Shown: in pieces, positions 1-9,081 of the stretch
Position numbering within the stretch: position 1 is the first letter of the stretch
Layout: every line of letters starts with the position of its first letter
Assembly: GCA_030427485.1 (NCBI GenBank)
Contig: JAUICG010000029.1
Coordinates: 1 to 59,497, forward strand
Reading direction: 5' to 3'
Source of the DNA: Gammaproteobacteria bacterium
GTDB taxonomy: Bacteria > Pseudomonadota > Gammaproteobacteria > Pseudomonadales > Halieaceae
Length of the DNA stretch: 59,497 nt
Notes under the pieces: model-generated
The model's database searches: none
What the model saw: only the letters and a program-made list of their open reading frames with translations
Told to the model about the DNA's origin: nothing
Translations under genes and position numbers: made by a program

Positions 1-2
1 AC

Positions 3-1985
3 GCGCTGCAGCTGGTGCTGCAGGTGCCGGGGGTTGCCAGCAAGAACTTCCTGATCACGATCGGCGACCGCTCTGTCACCGGGCTGGTCGCGCGCGACCA
101 GATGGTAGGACCCTGGCAGGTGCCGGTGGCGGATTGCGCAGTCACCACCGTGTCCTACGAGTCCTTTGCCGGCGAGGCCATGGCGGTGGGTGAACGCACC
201 CCGCTGGCGCTGGTGAACGGCCCCGCCTCTGGACGTATGGCGGTTGCCGAGGCGATAACCAATATCGCCGCGACTGCTATAGGCGATATACGCAATATCA
301 AGCTGTCCGCAAACTGGATGTGCGCCGCCGGTCACGGCGCTGAGGACCAGGCATTGTTCGACACGGTGCGGGCGGTGGGTATGGAGTTTTGCCCGGCGCT
401 GGGCATTACCATTCCGGTGGGCAAGGATTCCATGTCCATGCGAACCACCTGGGTAGACGGCGAGGAGGAGAAATCCGTAACCGCGCCGATGTCCCTGATC
501 GTATCCGCGTTTTCTCCGGTATCGGATGTCCGCCTGACCGCGACCCCGCAGTTGCGGCCCGAGGCCGATGCGGTGCTCGTGCTGCTTGACCTGGGGCGCG
601 GCGCCAATCGACTGGGCGGCTCGGCGCTGGCCCAGGCCTGCGGCCAGGTCGGTGATGTGGTGCCGGATATCGATCACGCCCCGGACCTGAAGGCTTTCTA
701 TGCGCTGGTTCAGGAACTGCTCGGGGCGGGGCAGGTGCTGGCCTACCACGACCGTTCGGACGGCGGCTTGCTGGTGACGCTGCTGGAGATGGCGTTCGCC
801 GGCCGCTGCGGTTTACAGATCGAGGTGTCGTCGCTGCCCGGTAGCGCGCTGGAGAAATTGTTCAATGAAGAAGCGGGAGCTGTTCTGCAGGTCAACCGTT
901 CCCAGGTGGAGGCACTGCGCGCGCGGGTAGTGGAACTGGGGCTGGACAATTGTTTCCACGAGCTGGGCCGGGCTGTCAGTGGCGATGCGCTGAGCATCGT
1001 GGACGGCGCCCGACTCCTGCTGCGACACAGCCGCGCGCGGTTGCAACAACTGTGGTCGCGCACCAGCTATGAAATACAGGCGCTGCGCGACAATCCGGAT
1101 TGCGCCCTGGAGGAGTACGAGCGTCACAGCGCCGATGATCCCGGGCTGTCGGCGGCGCTCAGCTTCGACGCCTCGGAGGACATCTGCGCGCCTTATATCG
1201 CAACGGGCGCGCGACCCCGGGTGGCCATCCTGCGCGAACAGGGTGTAAACGGCCACGTGGAAATGGCGGCGGCTTTTCATCGCGCCGGGTTTGCGCCGGT
1301 CGATGTGCATATGAGTGACCTGCAGAGCGGCCGTGCCGACCTCGCGCAGTTCCGCGGCCTCGTGGCCTGCGGCGGTTTCTCCTACGGCGATGTTCTCGGC
1401 GCCGGTGAAGGCTGGGCCAAGAGCATCCTGTTCAACGACAGGATGCGCGAGAGTTTCAGCGCCTATTTTTCCCGCGAGGATACATTTACCCTGGGTGTCT
1501 GCAACGGTTGCCAGATGGTCTCGGCGCTGAAGGAGTTGATCCCGGGGGCTGCTCACTGGCCGCGTTTCGTGCGCAATCGCTCGGAACAGTTCGAGGCGCG
1601 GCTGGCCCTGGTCAGGGTTGAGCCCAGCCCCTCCGTCCTGCTGTCGGGTATGGCCGGATCGCACCTGCCGATCGCGGTGGCGCACGGCGAGGGCAGGGCG
1701 GAGTTTGCCGAAAGCGCCGCCCATACCGCCTGTGATGCCAGTGGTACCGTGGCCATGCGCTATCTCGAGAACTCGCTGTCCGTGGCGGAGCGCTACCCGG
1801 CGAATCCCAATGGCTCCCCCACGGGCATCACCGGGCTGACCAGTGAGGACGGTCGCGCCACCATCATGATGCCGCACCCCGAGCGGGTGTATCGCACCGT
1901 GCAGAACTCCTGGGCGCCCGCGCAATGGGGCGAAGAGGGCGGCTGGTTGCGCCTGTTTCGCAATGCCAGGGTGTGGCTGGGATGA
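3..1985 (+). CDS. purL: Phosphoribosylformylglycinamidine synthase, C-terminal half (cut by window edge)
   Basis: Fourth step of purine biosynthesis: ATP- and glutamine-dependent conversion of FGAR to FGAM in the cytoplasm. The frame is open to the left edge, so only about 660 of an expected ~1290 residues are visible. The first part is the second AIR-synthase-like half (GKDSMSMRTTW, YHDRSDGGLLVTLLEMAFAG). From about base 1210 there is a class I glutamine amidotransferase domain (AILREQGVNGHVEMAAAF), with the nucleophile cysteine in GVCNGCQM near base 1500 and the catalytic His/Glu in MMPHPERV near base 1870. This is the large single-chain gammaproteobacterial type. It stands just upstream of secD, which has its own promoter-like sequence. 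The product is clear; the true start lies outside the window. Confidence 0.97.
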   Translation, partial: ALQLVLQVPGVASKNFLITIGDRSVTGLVARDQMVGPWQVPVADCAVTTVSYESFAGEAMAVGERTPLALVNGPASGRMAVAEAITNIAATAIGDIRNIKLSANWMCAAGHGAEDQALFDTVRAVGMEFCPALGITIPVGKDSMSMRTTWVDGEEEKSVTAPMSLIVSAFSPVSDVRLTATPQLRPEADAVLVLLDLGRGANRLGGSALAQACGQVGDVVPDIDHAPDLKAFYALVQELLGAGQVLAYHDRSDGGLLVTLLEMAFAGRCGLQIEVSSLPGSALEKLFNEEAGAVLQVNRSQVEALRARVVELGLDNCFHELGRAVSGDALSIVDGARLLLRHSRARLQQLWSRTSYEIQALRDNPDCALEEYERHSADDPGLSAALSFDASEDICAPYIATGARPRVAILREQGVNGHVEMAAAFHRAGFAPVDVHMSDLQSGRADLAQFRGLVACGGFSYGDVLGAGEGWAKSILFNDRMRESFSAYFSREDTFTLGVCNGCQMVSALKELIPGAAHWPRFVRNRSEQFEARLALVRVEPSPSVLLSGMAGSHLPIAVAHGEGRAEFAESAAHTACDASGTVAMRYLENSLSVAERYPANPNGSPTGITGLTSEDGRATIMMPHPERVYRTVQNSWAPAQWGEEGGWLRLFRNARVWLG

Positions 1986-2005
1986 CGTCGATGCCGAAAC
2001 GCCCC

Positions 2006-2033
2006 TTGTGACTGCCGGCTGTTAATTTATAAT
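2006..2033 (+). promoter_or_regulatory. Probable sigma70 promoter of secDF
   Basis: In the 119-bp gap between purL and secD there is TTGTGA (2006-2011), a 16-bp spacer and a perfect TATAAT (2028-2033), about 70 bp before the secD ATG. This suggests secDF is transcribed separately from purL. It is recognised by eye only. Confidence 0.55.
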
Positions 2034-2104
2034 GGCGCACTTTTCGCGCGGCAGCAGCCTTTAGCCTTTGCTCCCGTATCCTGTTTTCCAGTTAGAGCGA
2101 CACT

Positions 2105-3985
2105 ATGCTGAACAAGTACCCACTGTGGAAATACCTCCTCGTGCTGTTTGTGCTGCTGCTTGGCCTGTTTTACGCCGCGCCCAATCTCTACGCTCCGGAT
2201 CCCGCCCTGCAGATTACCGGTGAAAGCAGCGCCCAGCAGATTGACCAGAAAACCTGGCAGCGGGCCCTGGACGCGCTGGATGAAGCCGGCATAGAGCACT
2301 TTGGCGAGCTTATCGGCCCCGATGGGCGCAATGCGCTGGTGCGGCTGCGAAATGCCGATCAACAGCTGGTGGCGAAATCCAGCGTTTCACGGGCGCTGGG
2401 CGACGGTTATATCGTCGCGCTCAACCTCGCGCCCACCACGCCCGCCTGGCTCAGCAGCTACGGTGCGCAGCCGATGAAGCTGGGTCTGGACCTCAGCGGC
2501 GGCGTGCACTTCAAGCTGGAAGTGGATGTGGATGCCGCGATAGAGCGGCGCATGGAATACTACTTCAACGCGACCAAGCGCGCGCTGCGCGAAGAGCGAA
2601 TCCGCGGTTTCGTCACGCTGGGCAAAGACGGCAGGATCGAGGCGCGCTTCAAGACCGAGGCCGCGCGCGAGGAGGCGCGGGAACTCATCGCCGAGCAGAG
2701 CCCGGAACTGATCCTCGATCGCGTGGATGACGGCGATAGCTGGAACCTGGTGGCCACCATGTCGGACCAGACGCGCAAGGAAATCGCGGATTACTCGGTC
2801 ACCCAGAACCTGACCACGCTGCGCAACCGGGTGAACGAACTGGGGGTGTCCGAGCCGCTGGTGCAGCGCCAGGGCCAGAACCGTATCGTGGTGGAACTGC
2901 CCGGCATACAGGACACGGCGGAGGCGAAGCGTATCCTGGGTAAAGTCGCCAACCTCGAGTTCCGGCTGGTCGCGAATATCGACGCCGCCCCGTCTGAGAA
3001 GCAGCGTTTCGAATACCGCAGCGCGGACCGGGCGGGGGCCAGTGAGTGGCTGGAACGCGATGTGATCATTACCGGTGAACGCGTCTCGACGGCGCAGGCG
3101 AGCTTCGACCAGAACGGCCAGCCCAACGTTCAGATCAGCCTGGACAGCGAAGGCGGGACGCTGATGTCCCGCGCCACTCGTCACAATATCAAGCGACGCA
3201 TGGGCGTACTGTTCATCGAGCGCAAATACCGCACCCGCTATGAGGTGGGCGAAGACGGCAGGGAAGTGGCGGTCAAGATACCCTATGACGAGAAAAAACT
3301 GCTCACCGCGCCCGTCATCCAGTCGGCGCTGGGCGCGCAGTTCCAGATCACCGGACTGGACAACCCGCTGGAGTCGTCGGAACTGGCGCTGATGCTGCGT
3401 GCCGGTGCGCTGGCCGCGCCGATTTCGTTTGTCGAGGAGCGCACGGTCGGACCCTCGCTGGGGGCGGAGAACATTCGCATGGGCCTGCAGTCCGTCTACT
3501 ACGGTCTCGCGCTGGTGGTGCTGTTCATGGTGTTGTATTACCGGGTGTTCGGTGTGGCGGCCGTGGTTGCGCTGGGTTTCAACATGATGCTGCTGGTGGC
3601 GGTCATGTCGATGCTGGGGGCGACGCTGACCCTCCCGGGGATCGCGGGAATCGTGTTGACCGTAGGCATGGCGGTGGATGCCAATGTACTGATTTTTGCA
3701 CGCATCCGCGAGGAACTGGCCAACGGGCTATCGCCGCAAATGGCGATTCACTCCGGCTATGAGCGCGCGTTCACCACGATCATGGACTCCAACCTGACCA
3801 CGCTGATCGTCGCCGTGATCCTCTACGCCGTGGGTACCGGGCCGATCAAGGGATTCGCGGTGACCCTGTCCGTGGGGATTCTGACCTCCATGTTCACCGC
3901 CATCATGGGGACCCGCGCGCTGATTAACCTGGTCTACGGCGGGCGCCGGGTTAGAAAATTGTCTATCGGGGGACGTCAGTCATGA
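2105..3985 (+). CDS. secD: Protein translocase subunit SecD
   Basis: Inner-membrane RND-like subunit that, with SecF, uses the proton motive force to pull preproteins out of SecYEG on the periplasmic side. It has 626 residues, typical of the family. An N-terminal membrane helix (about residues 9-28) is followed by a large periplasmic domain (LDLSGGVHFKLEVDV, TLRNRVNELGVSEPLVQRQG) and a C-terminal membrane block with the conserved GMAVDANVLIFARIREEL signature. The ATG at 2105 gives a good membrane-anchor N-terminus. It overlaps secF by 4 bp (stop 3985, start 3982). Oddly, yajC, which usually sits immediately upstream with tgt and queA, is absent and purL takes its place. Confidence 0.97.
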   Translation: MLNKYPLWKYLLVLFVLLLGLFYAAPNLYAPDPALQITGESSAQQIDQKTWQRALDALDEAGIEHFGELIGPDGRNALVRLRNADQQLVAKSSVSRALGDGYIVALNLAPTTPAWLSSYGAQPMKLGLDLSGGVHFKLEVDVDAAIERRMEYYFNATKRALREERIRGFVTLGKDGRIEARFKTEAAREEARELIAEQSPELILDRVDDGDSWNLVATMSDQTRKEIADYSVTQNLTTLRNRVNELGVSEPLVQRQGQNRIVVELPGIQDTAEAKRILGKVANLEFRLVANIDAAPSEKQRFEYRSADRAGASEWLERDVIITGERVSTAQASFDQNGQPNVQISLDSEGGTLMSRATRHNIKRRMGVLFIERKYRTRYEVGEDGREVAVKIPYDEKKLLTAPVIQSALGAQFQITGLDNPLESSELALMLRAGALAAPISFVEERTVGPSLGAENIRMGLQSVYYGLALVVLFMVLYYRVFGVAAVVALGFNMMLLVAVMSMLGATLTLPGIAGIVLTVGMAVDANVLIFARIREELANGLSPQMAIHSGYERAFTTIMDSNLTTLIVAVILYAVGTGPIKGFAVTLSVGILTSMFTAIMGTRALINLVYGGRRVRKLSIGGRQS

Positions 3986-4911
3986 AAGTCATTGATTTTA
4001 TGGGCCAGCGCAAGCTGGCGGCGGCGTTCTCCCTGCTTTTGCTGGTGGTGTCCATCGCGTCGCTGGCGACGCGACAGCTTAACTGGGGCCTTGATTTCAC
4101 CGGTGGTACGCTGGTGGAAGTACACTACAGTGCGAGCGCGAACCTCACGGATATTCGCGCCACGCTTGAATCCAGCGGGTTTGCCGGCGCCACCGTGGTC
4201 AGTTTCGGCAGCGACCGCGATGTGATGATACGCCTGCCGCTGGGCTATACCGACAAGCAGGGCGCTGAATTGCTCGGCATACTGCAGGAAGCCTATGCCG
4301 CGGCGGAATCTGGCGGAACCGTGGAGTTGCGCCGCTCCGAGTTTGTCGGTCCGCAGGTCGGGGACGAGTTGCGCGAGCAGGGCGGGCTGGCGATGCTACT
4401 GGCGCTGGGTCTGGTGACGCTGTACGTCGCTTTCCGCTTCCAGCTGAAATTCGCGCTGGGTTCGGTGGCGGCCCTGATGCACGACGTGATCATCACGCTG
4501 GGCTTCTTCTCGGTCGTGGGGATGGAATTCGACCTGACGGTGCTGGCGGCGCTGATGGCTGTGATTGGTTATTCGCTGAACGACACCATCGTCGTGTTTG
4601 ACCGTATCCGTGAAAACTTCCGAAAAATTCGCCGCGCCGGGCCGAGTGAAGTCCTGAATATCTCCATTACGGAAACCCTGGATCGCACGCTGGTGACTTC
4701 CGGTACCACCTTGCTGGTCGTCATCGCGCTGGCCCTGTTTGGCGGCGAGATGATATTCGGGTTCGCGATCACCCTGATCGTGGGGATCTCGATCGGTACC
4801 TATTCGTCTATTTACGTCGCTTCGGCAGCGGCACTCGCGATGGGCGTGACCAAGGAAGACCTGATGATCCCCGTCAAGGAAGGCGCCGAGCAGGATGATC
4901 TCACCCCCTAA
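3982..4911 (+). CDS. secF: Protein translocase subunit SecF
   Basis: Partner of SecD in the SecDF accessory translocase. It has 309 residues, normal length. There is an N-terminal membrane helix, the early LDFTGGTLVEV motif, a short periplasmic domain, and the C-terminal membrane core with VIGYSLNDTIVVFDRIREN, the SecF counterpart of the SecD signature. The start overlaps the secD stop, indicating translational coupling. suhB follows after about 20 bp, so secD-secF-suhB-trmJ probably form one transcript. Confidence 0.97.
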   Translation: MKVIDFMGQRKLAAAFSLLLLVVSIASLATRQLNWGLDFTGGTLVEVHYSASANLTDIRATLESSGFAGATVVSFGSDRDVMIRLPLGYTDKQGAELLGILQEAYAAAESGGTVELRRSEFVGPQVGDELREQGGLAMLLALGLVTLYVAFRFQLKFALGSVAALMHDVIITLGFFSVVGMEFDLTVLAALMAVIGYSLNDTIVVFDRIRENFRKIRRAGPSEVLNISITETLDRTLVTSGTTLLVVIALALFGGEMIFGFAITLIVGISIGTYSSIYVASAAALAMGVTKEDLMIPVKEGAEQDDLTP

Positions 4912-4932
4912 TTTTTCTCCCGGGAAGTGCCC

Positions 4933-5727
4933 ATGGAACCGATGATCAATATAGCGTTGCGAGCCGCCCGCAAAGCCGGTGAAAATATCGTGCGGGCATC
5001 GGATGAATTGCACCGTTTTGAAGTGAAGGCGAAAGGCATCAACGATTTCGTTACCGAAGTCGATATCAACGCCGAACGCGAGATTATCTATCACCTGCAA
5101 AAAGCCTATCCCGAGCACGCGATTCTCGGTGAAGAGAGCGGCCTGGTAGGCAGCGAGCAGGCGGAATATCGCTGGATCATCGACCCCCTGGACGGGACCA
5201 CCAATTTTGTTCGCGGCATTCCGCACTACGCGGTGTCGATCGCCTGCCTGTACCGCGGCAAGATTGAACATGCGGTGATTGTGGACCCGGTACGGCGGGA
5301 GGAATTTACCGCGTCACGCGGTCGCGGCGCACAACTCAACGGACACCGTATTCGCGTCAGCGATCTCGCCGGCCTGGACGGTGCATTGTTGGGCACCGGC
5401 ATCCCGTTCAAGGAGCACTGTGACGACAAACTGGCGCCCTACAGCAAATCCATCGAAGTACTTGCCTCGCGATGCGCGGGTATACGGCGTGCCGGGGCGG
5501 CTTCGCTGGACCTGGCGTATGTGGCGGCGGGCCGCCTCGATGCGTTTTGGGAGATCGGCCTGGCGCAATGGGATATCGCCGCGGGTGTGTTGCTGGTCCG
5601 TGAGGCGGGCGGGCTGGTGGCGGATATCGACGGTTCCGACCGCTACATGGATTCCGGCGATATTGTGTGCGGCAATCCGAAATGCTTCAAAGCCGTACTG
5701 CAGGTGGTCAAGCCGCTGTTGGGGTGA
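4933..5727 (+). CDS. suhB: Inositol-1-monophosphatase SuhB
   Basis: Mg-dependent phosphatase of the inositol monophosphatase family; in Enterobacteria SuhB also joins rRNA antitermination complexes. Metal-binding motifs are visible: GEESG, DPLDGTTNFVRG and WDIAAGVLLVREAGG. I chose the ATG at 4933 (MEPMINIALRAARKAG) over an in-frame GTG at 4927 because it aligns with the known SuhB N-terminus and has GGGAAG at the right distance upstream. It has 264 residues. It lies between secF and trmJ, a conserved neighbourhood. Confidence 0.95.
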   Translation: MEPMINIALRAARKAGENIVRASDELHRFEVKAKGINDFVTEVDINAEREIIYHLQKAYPEHAILGEESGLVGSEQAEYRWIIDPLDGTTNFVRGIPHYAVSIACLYRGKIEHAVIVDPVRREEFTASRGRGAQLNGHRIRVSDLAGLDGALLGTGIPFKEHCDDKLAPYSKSIEVLASRCAGIRRAGAASLDLAYVAAGRLDAFWEIGLAQWDIAAGVLLVREAGGLVADIDGSDRYMDSGDIVCGNPKCFKAVLQVVKPLLG

Positions 5728-5745
5728 ACACCACACGCGACCGCA

Positions 5746-6507
5746 GTGAGCCAGCCGATGAATCCAGACAATATCCGCTTCGTACTGGTCAACACCACGC
5801 ATCCCGGTAACATTGGCGGCGTCGCCCGGGCCATGAAGAATATGGGCCTGCGGCGTCTCTACCTGGTGGCGCCGCGCGATTTTCCCAACGAGCAGGCTGT
5901 CTGGCGGGCCGCCTCGGCGACCGATCTGCTGGAGGCCGCCGTCGTCGTTCCCTCTCTGGAGGAGGCGATCGGCGATTGCCAGTTCGTGGTGGGGACCAGC
6001 GCCCGCGCGCGGCGGATTCCCTGGCCGCTGATGGACGCACGGCATTGCGCGCAGCGGATCGCGGAGGCGTCGGCACGTGAGCAGGTCGCGGTGTTGTTCG
6101 GCCGCGAGGATCGCGGTCTCACCAACGACGAACTCAAAGTGTGCAATTTGCATCTCAATATACCGACCGCGGCGGATTACAGCTCGCTCAACCTGGCCAT
6201 GGCTGTGCAAATAGTTGCGTATGAACTGCGTATGTTGCAGTCCGTTGCCGAACGCCCCGCCTGCGAGGTCGATGAATGGGATGCCCCCTTCGCGTCGCGC
6301 GAGAATATGGAGCGCTTTTACACGCACCTGGAAGAGGCCCTCGTGGACATCGAATTTCTGGACCCGGCAGCGCCCCGACAACTGATGTCCCGCCTGCGGC
6401 GCCTGTACAGCCGGGTGCGCCTGGATGACATGGAGCTCAATATCCTGCGCGGTATTCTGACCGAGACGCAGAAATGGGTGCGCCGCGGCCGCGAGAGTGG
6501 TCGCTAG
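5746..6507 (+). CDS. trmJ: tRNA (cytidine/uridine-32-2'-O)-methyltransferase TrmJ
   Basis: SPOUT-class methyltransferase that modifies position 32 of the tRNA anticodon loop with SAM. Family features are clear: NIRFVLVNTTHPGNIGG at the N-terminus, VLFGREDRGLTNDEL in the middle and the knot motif IPTAADYSSLNLAMAVQ, followed by the C-terminal dimerisation extension. It starts at a GTG (5746); an ATG at 5758 is a possible alternative. The position just upstream of iscR is the usual one in gammaproteobacteria. Confidence 0.94.
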   Translation: MSQPMNPDNIRFVLVNTTHPGNIGGVARAMKNMGLRRLYLVAPRDFPNEQAVWRAASATDLLEAAVVVPSLEEAIGDCQFVVGTSARARRIPWPLMDARHCAQRIAEASAREQVAVLFGREDRGLTNDELKVCNLHLNIPTAADYSSLNLAMAVQIVAYELRMLQSVAERPACEVDEWDAPFASRENMERFYTHLEEALVDIEFLDPAAPRQLMSRLRRLYSRVRLDDMELNILRGILTETQKWVRRGRESGR

Positions 6508-6538
6508 GGCACATTACCTGACGTTTTCAGTAGGTTTT

Positions 6539-6563
6539 ATAGTTGACCAAAATAGTTGGTTAT
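6539..6563 (+). promoter_or_regulatory. IscR type-1 operator overlapping the isc promoter
   Basis: This 25-bp site agrees at 22 positions with the type-1 IscR consensus as I recall it (the three deviations are at positions 10, 19 and 22 of the motif). It covers a -35 element TTGACC at 6543-6548. A -10-like element lies just downstream (CATACT 6566-6571 at 17-bp spacing, or TGCATACTG as an extended -10). The arrangement predicts autorepression of iscRSUA by [2Fe-2S]-IscR. Confidence 0.8.
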
Positions 6564-6599
6564 TGCATACTGCCGACGAAGTGATACGGGAGTAGAGCA

Positions 6600-7073
6600 A
6601 TGAGACTGACGACAAAGGGCAGGTATGCGGTGACCGCTATGCTGGATCTCGCGTTGAACGGGATTGATCGCCCGGTAAGCCTCGCGGATATTTCGGGTCG
6701 GCAGGACATCTCGCTGTCGTACCTGGAACAACTTTTCGCCAAGCTGCGCCGCAACAATCTGGTGAGCAGCGTGCGCGGGCCGGGCGGCGGATATCGTCTC
6801 AGTCGCGCCGGGGACCAAATTTTTGTCGCGCAGATTATCGATGCCGTGAACGAGACAGTCGACGCGACGGGATGCGGCGGCGCCGCCGACTGCCAGCAGG
6901 GCGAGATGTGCCTGACACACCACCTGTGGTGCGACCTCAGCGACCAGATTCACGGTTTTCTCAGTAAAATCAGCCTGTCCAACCTGGTCGAGAGAAGGGA
7001 AGTCCAGGATATTTCGGCGCGTCAGGCCGCGCGCAGCCCCCAGGGTGAAGCGCTGTCCCTGACAGAAGTGTAG
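6600..7073 (+). CDS. iscR: Iron-sulfur cluster regulator IscR
   Basis: Rrf2-family [2Fe-2S] repressor that adjusts iron-sulfur assembly to demand. It has 157 residues with an N-terminal winged helix (MRLTTKGRYAVTAMLDLAL, RGPGGGYRLSR). The cluster ligands are exactly where E. coli has them: Cys92, Cys98, Cys104 and His107. It is the first gene of a full isc operon and lies behind a strong type-1 IscR site, so autoregulation is expected. Confidence 0.97.
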   Translation: MRLTTKGRYAVTAMLDLALNGIDRPVSLADISGRQDISLSYLEQLFAKLRRNNLVSSVRGPGGGYRLSRAGDQIFVAQIIDAVNETVDATGCGGAADCQQGEMCLTHHLWCDLSDQIHGFLSKISLSNLVERREVQDISARQAARSPQGEALSLTEV

Positions 7074-7111
7074 CCGGGTGGCGAACGCAATATTTACGGA
7101 GCGACTGCAGT

Positions 7112-8326
7112 ATGCAAAAACCGATTTACTTTGACTATCTGGCGACCACGCCCTGCGATCCCCGCGTGGTGGAGAAGATGGTTCACTGCCTGTCCATCGA
7201 GGGCAACTTTGGCAATCCGGCCTCACGTTCACACCTCTACGGCTGGAAGGCGGAAGAAGCGGTCGAGAATGCCCGCCGCCAGGTCGCGGACCTGATCAAC
7301 GCCGACCCCAGGGAGATTGTCTGGACATCCGGCGCCACGGAGTCCGATAACCTGGCGATCAAGGGCGTGGCGCACTTCTATCTGAAAAAGGGCAAACACA
7401 TAGTGACGTCCAAGATCGAGCACAAGGCGGTGCTGGACACCTGTCGCCAGTTGGAGCGCGAGGGCTACGAGGTGACCTACCTGGACCCCAGTCCCGCGGG
7501 CCTGATCAGCCCCGAGGCCGTGGCAGACGCGCTGCGTGAGGATACGATCCTGGTCAGTATCATGCACGCCAACAACGAAATAGGCACCATCAATGATATC
7601 GCCGCGATCGGTGAGATAACGCGCGCGGCCGGCGTGCTCTTTCATGTCGATGCAGCCCAGAGCGCAGGGAAGATTGCGATCGATATGGAGCAGATGAAGG
7701 TCGATCTGCTGTCCATGTCCGGTCACAAGATGTACGGCCCCAAGGGCATCGGCGCACTGTACGTGCGGCGCAAGCCGAGGGTGCGGCTGGAGGCGCAAAT
7801 GCATGGCGGGGGACATGAACGCGGCATGCGCTCCGGCACCCTGGCCACGCACCAGATAGTCGGCATGGGTGAGGCGGCGCAAATCGCGCGCGAGGGGATG
7901 GCCGACGAGGCCATCCGCCTGCAGGCGCTGCGACAGCGCTTCTGGGAAGGCATCCGTGATATCGAGGAAGTGCATATCAACGGCGACGACGTACAGCGCC
8001 TGCCGGGTGCATTGAATGTCAGTATCGCTTTCGTGGAAGGTGAATCGCTGATCATGTCGCTGAAGGACCTGGCCGTTTCAAGCGGCTCGGCCTGCACATC
8101 TGCGAGTCTGGAACCCTCCTATGTGCTGCGGGCGCTGGGGCTGAACGACGAGCTGGCGCACAGTTCGCTGCGCTTCAGTTTCGGGCGCTTTACCACCGAG
8201 GCCGATGTGGACGCCGCGGTAGCACAGTTGCGCGGTGCGGTGGAGAAATTGCGAGAGCTTTCCCCCCTGTGGGATATGTATAAGGATGGTGTAGACCTGG
8301 ACAGCATTGAATGGGCTGCCCACTAA
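7112..8326 (+). CDS. iscS: Cysteine desulfurase IscS
   Basis: PLP enzyme that takes sulfur from cysteine and passes it as persulfide to IscU and other acceptors. It has 404 residues, the same length class as E. coli IscS. The PLP lysine is Lys206 in SMSGHKMYGPKG and the active-site cysteine is Cys328 in SSGSACTSASLEPS. ATG at 7112. It is followed at about 20 bp by iscU. Confidence 0.98.
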   Translation: MQKPIYFDYLATTPCDPRVVEKMVHCLSIEGNFGNPASRSHLYGWKAEEAVENARRQVADLINADPREIVWTSGATESDNLAIKGVAHFYLKKGKHIVTSKIEHKAVLDTCRQLEREGYEVTYLDPSPAGLISPEAVADALREDTILVSIMHANNEIGTINDIAAIGEITRAAGVLFHVDAAQSAGKIAIDMEQMKVDLLSMSGHKMYGPKGIGALYVRRKPRVRLEAQMHGGGHERGMRSGTLATHQIVGMGEAAQIAREGMADEAIRLQALRQRFWEGIRDIEEVHINGDDVQRLPGALNVSIAFVEGESLIMSLKDLAVSSGSACTSASLEPSYVLRALGLNDELAHSSLRFSFGRFTTEADVDAAVAQLRGAVEKLRELSPLWDMYKDGVDLDSIEWAAH

Positions 8327-8348
8327 TTCCAATTGGAGGAATACGATA

Positions 8349-8732
8349 ATGGCGTACAGTGACAAGGTATTGGACCACTACGAAAATCCCCGCAACGTCG
8401 GCAAGCTCGACGCCGCGGATGAGAGTGTGGGTACGGGTATGGTGGGTGCGCCGGCCTGCGGCGACGTGATGCGCCTGCAAATCAAGGTGAATGCCGATGG
8501 CATCATCGAGGATGCCAAGTTCAAGACGTATGGATGCGGTTCGGCCATCGCGTCCAGCTCGCTCCTGACCGAATGGGTGAAGGGCAAGAACCTCGACGAG
8601 GCGGAGCAGATCCGCAACACCCAGATCGCCGAGGAACTGGCGCTGCCACCGGTGAAAATTCACTGCTCCGTGCTGGCGGAAGATGCCATCAAGGCCGCGG
8701 TGAAGGACTTGCGCGCGAAGCGGGGCGGCTAG
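8349..8732 (+). CDS. iscU: Iron-sulfur scaffold protein IscU
   Basis: Scaffold on which [2Fe-2S] clusters are built. It has 127 residues. All three ligand cysteines are present (Cys37, Cys63, Cys106), as is the HscA recognition motif LPPVK at residues 99-103. The ATG at 8349 is chosen because it gives the conserved N-terminus MAYSDKVLDHYENPRNVG and has GGAGGA upstream; the frame is also open for 14 further codons back to a TTG inside iscS. Confidence 0.98.
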   Translation: MAYSDKVLDHYENPRNVGKLDAADESVGTGMVGAPACGDVMRLQIKVNADGIIEDAKFKTYGCGSAIASSSLLTEWVKGKNLDEAEQIRNTQIAEELALPPVKIHCSVLAEDAIKAAVKDLRAKRGG

Positions 8733-8733
8733 T

Positions 8734-9057
8734 ATGGGCGTCAGTCTCACGCAGCCGGCCGCCCGGCATATAGCGAGCCAGTTGGCCTCGAGGGGCAAGG
8801 GGATTGGTATTCGTCTGGGCGTAACCACCTCCGGCTGTTCCGGCATGGCCTATGTGCTGGAATTTGTGGATGAGTTGCAGCCCGAAGACCAGGTGTTCGA
8901 GGATCACGGCGTCAAGGTCATCATCGATCCAAAGAGCATGCTTTACCTGGACGGTACCGAACTGGATTTTGTGCGCGAGGGTCTGAACGAGGGTTTGCAG
9001 TTTCGCAATCCCAATGTCTCCGCGGAATGTGGCTGTGGGGAGAGTTTCACCGTTTAA
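8734..9057 (+). CDS. iscA: Iron-sulfur assembly protein IscA
   Basis: A-type carrier that binds iron or clusters and delivers them to target proteins. It has 107 residues with the three invariant cysteines at the E. coli positions: Cys35 (TTSGCSGMAY), Cys99 and Cys101 (ECGCGESF). It starts 1 bp after the iscU stop, so translation is likely coupled. Confidence 0.97.
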   Translation: MGVSLTQPAARHIASQLASRGKGIGIRLGVTTSGCSGMAYVLEFVDELQPEDQVFEDHGVKVIIDPKSMLYLDGTELDFVREGLNEGLQFRNPNVSAECGCGESFTV

Positions 9058-9081
9058 GCATGGCGGTGCGACACTTCCGGT

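Noticed and set aside
813..1925. Long antisense frame (370 codons) opposite purL
   Set aside because: It overlaps a clear purL sequence and has no recognisable motif; GC-rich codon bias creates such open antisense frames.
6141..6160. A second copy of the palindrome core (GTGTGCAATTTG) inside trmJ
   Set aside because: Only about 12 bases match, there is no inverted partner, and the bases encode conserved TrmJ residues.
5314..6381. Long antisense frame opposite suhB/trmJ
   Set aside because: No protein-like motifs; shadow of two well-supported genes.
8307..8348. Upstream TTG start for iscU
   Set aside because: It lies inside iscS; the ATG at 8349 gives the conserved IscU N-terminus and has a good ribosome binding site.
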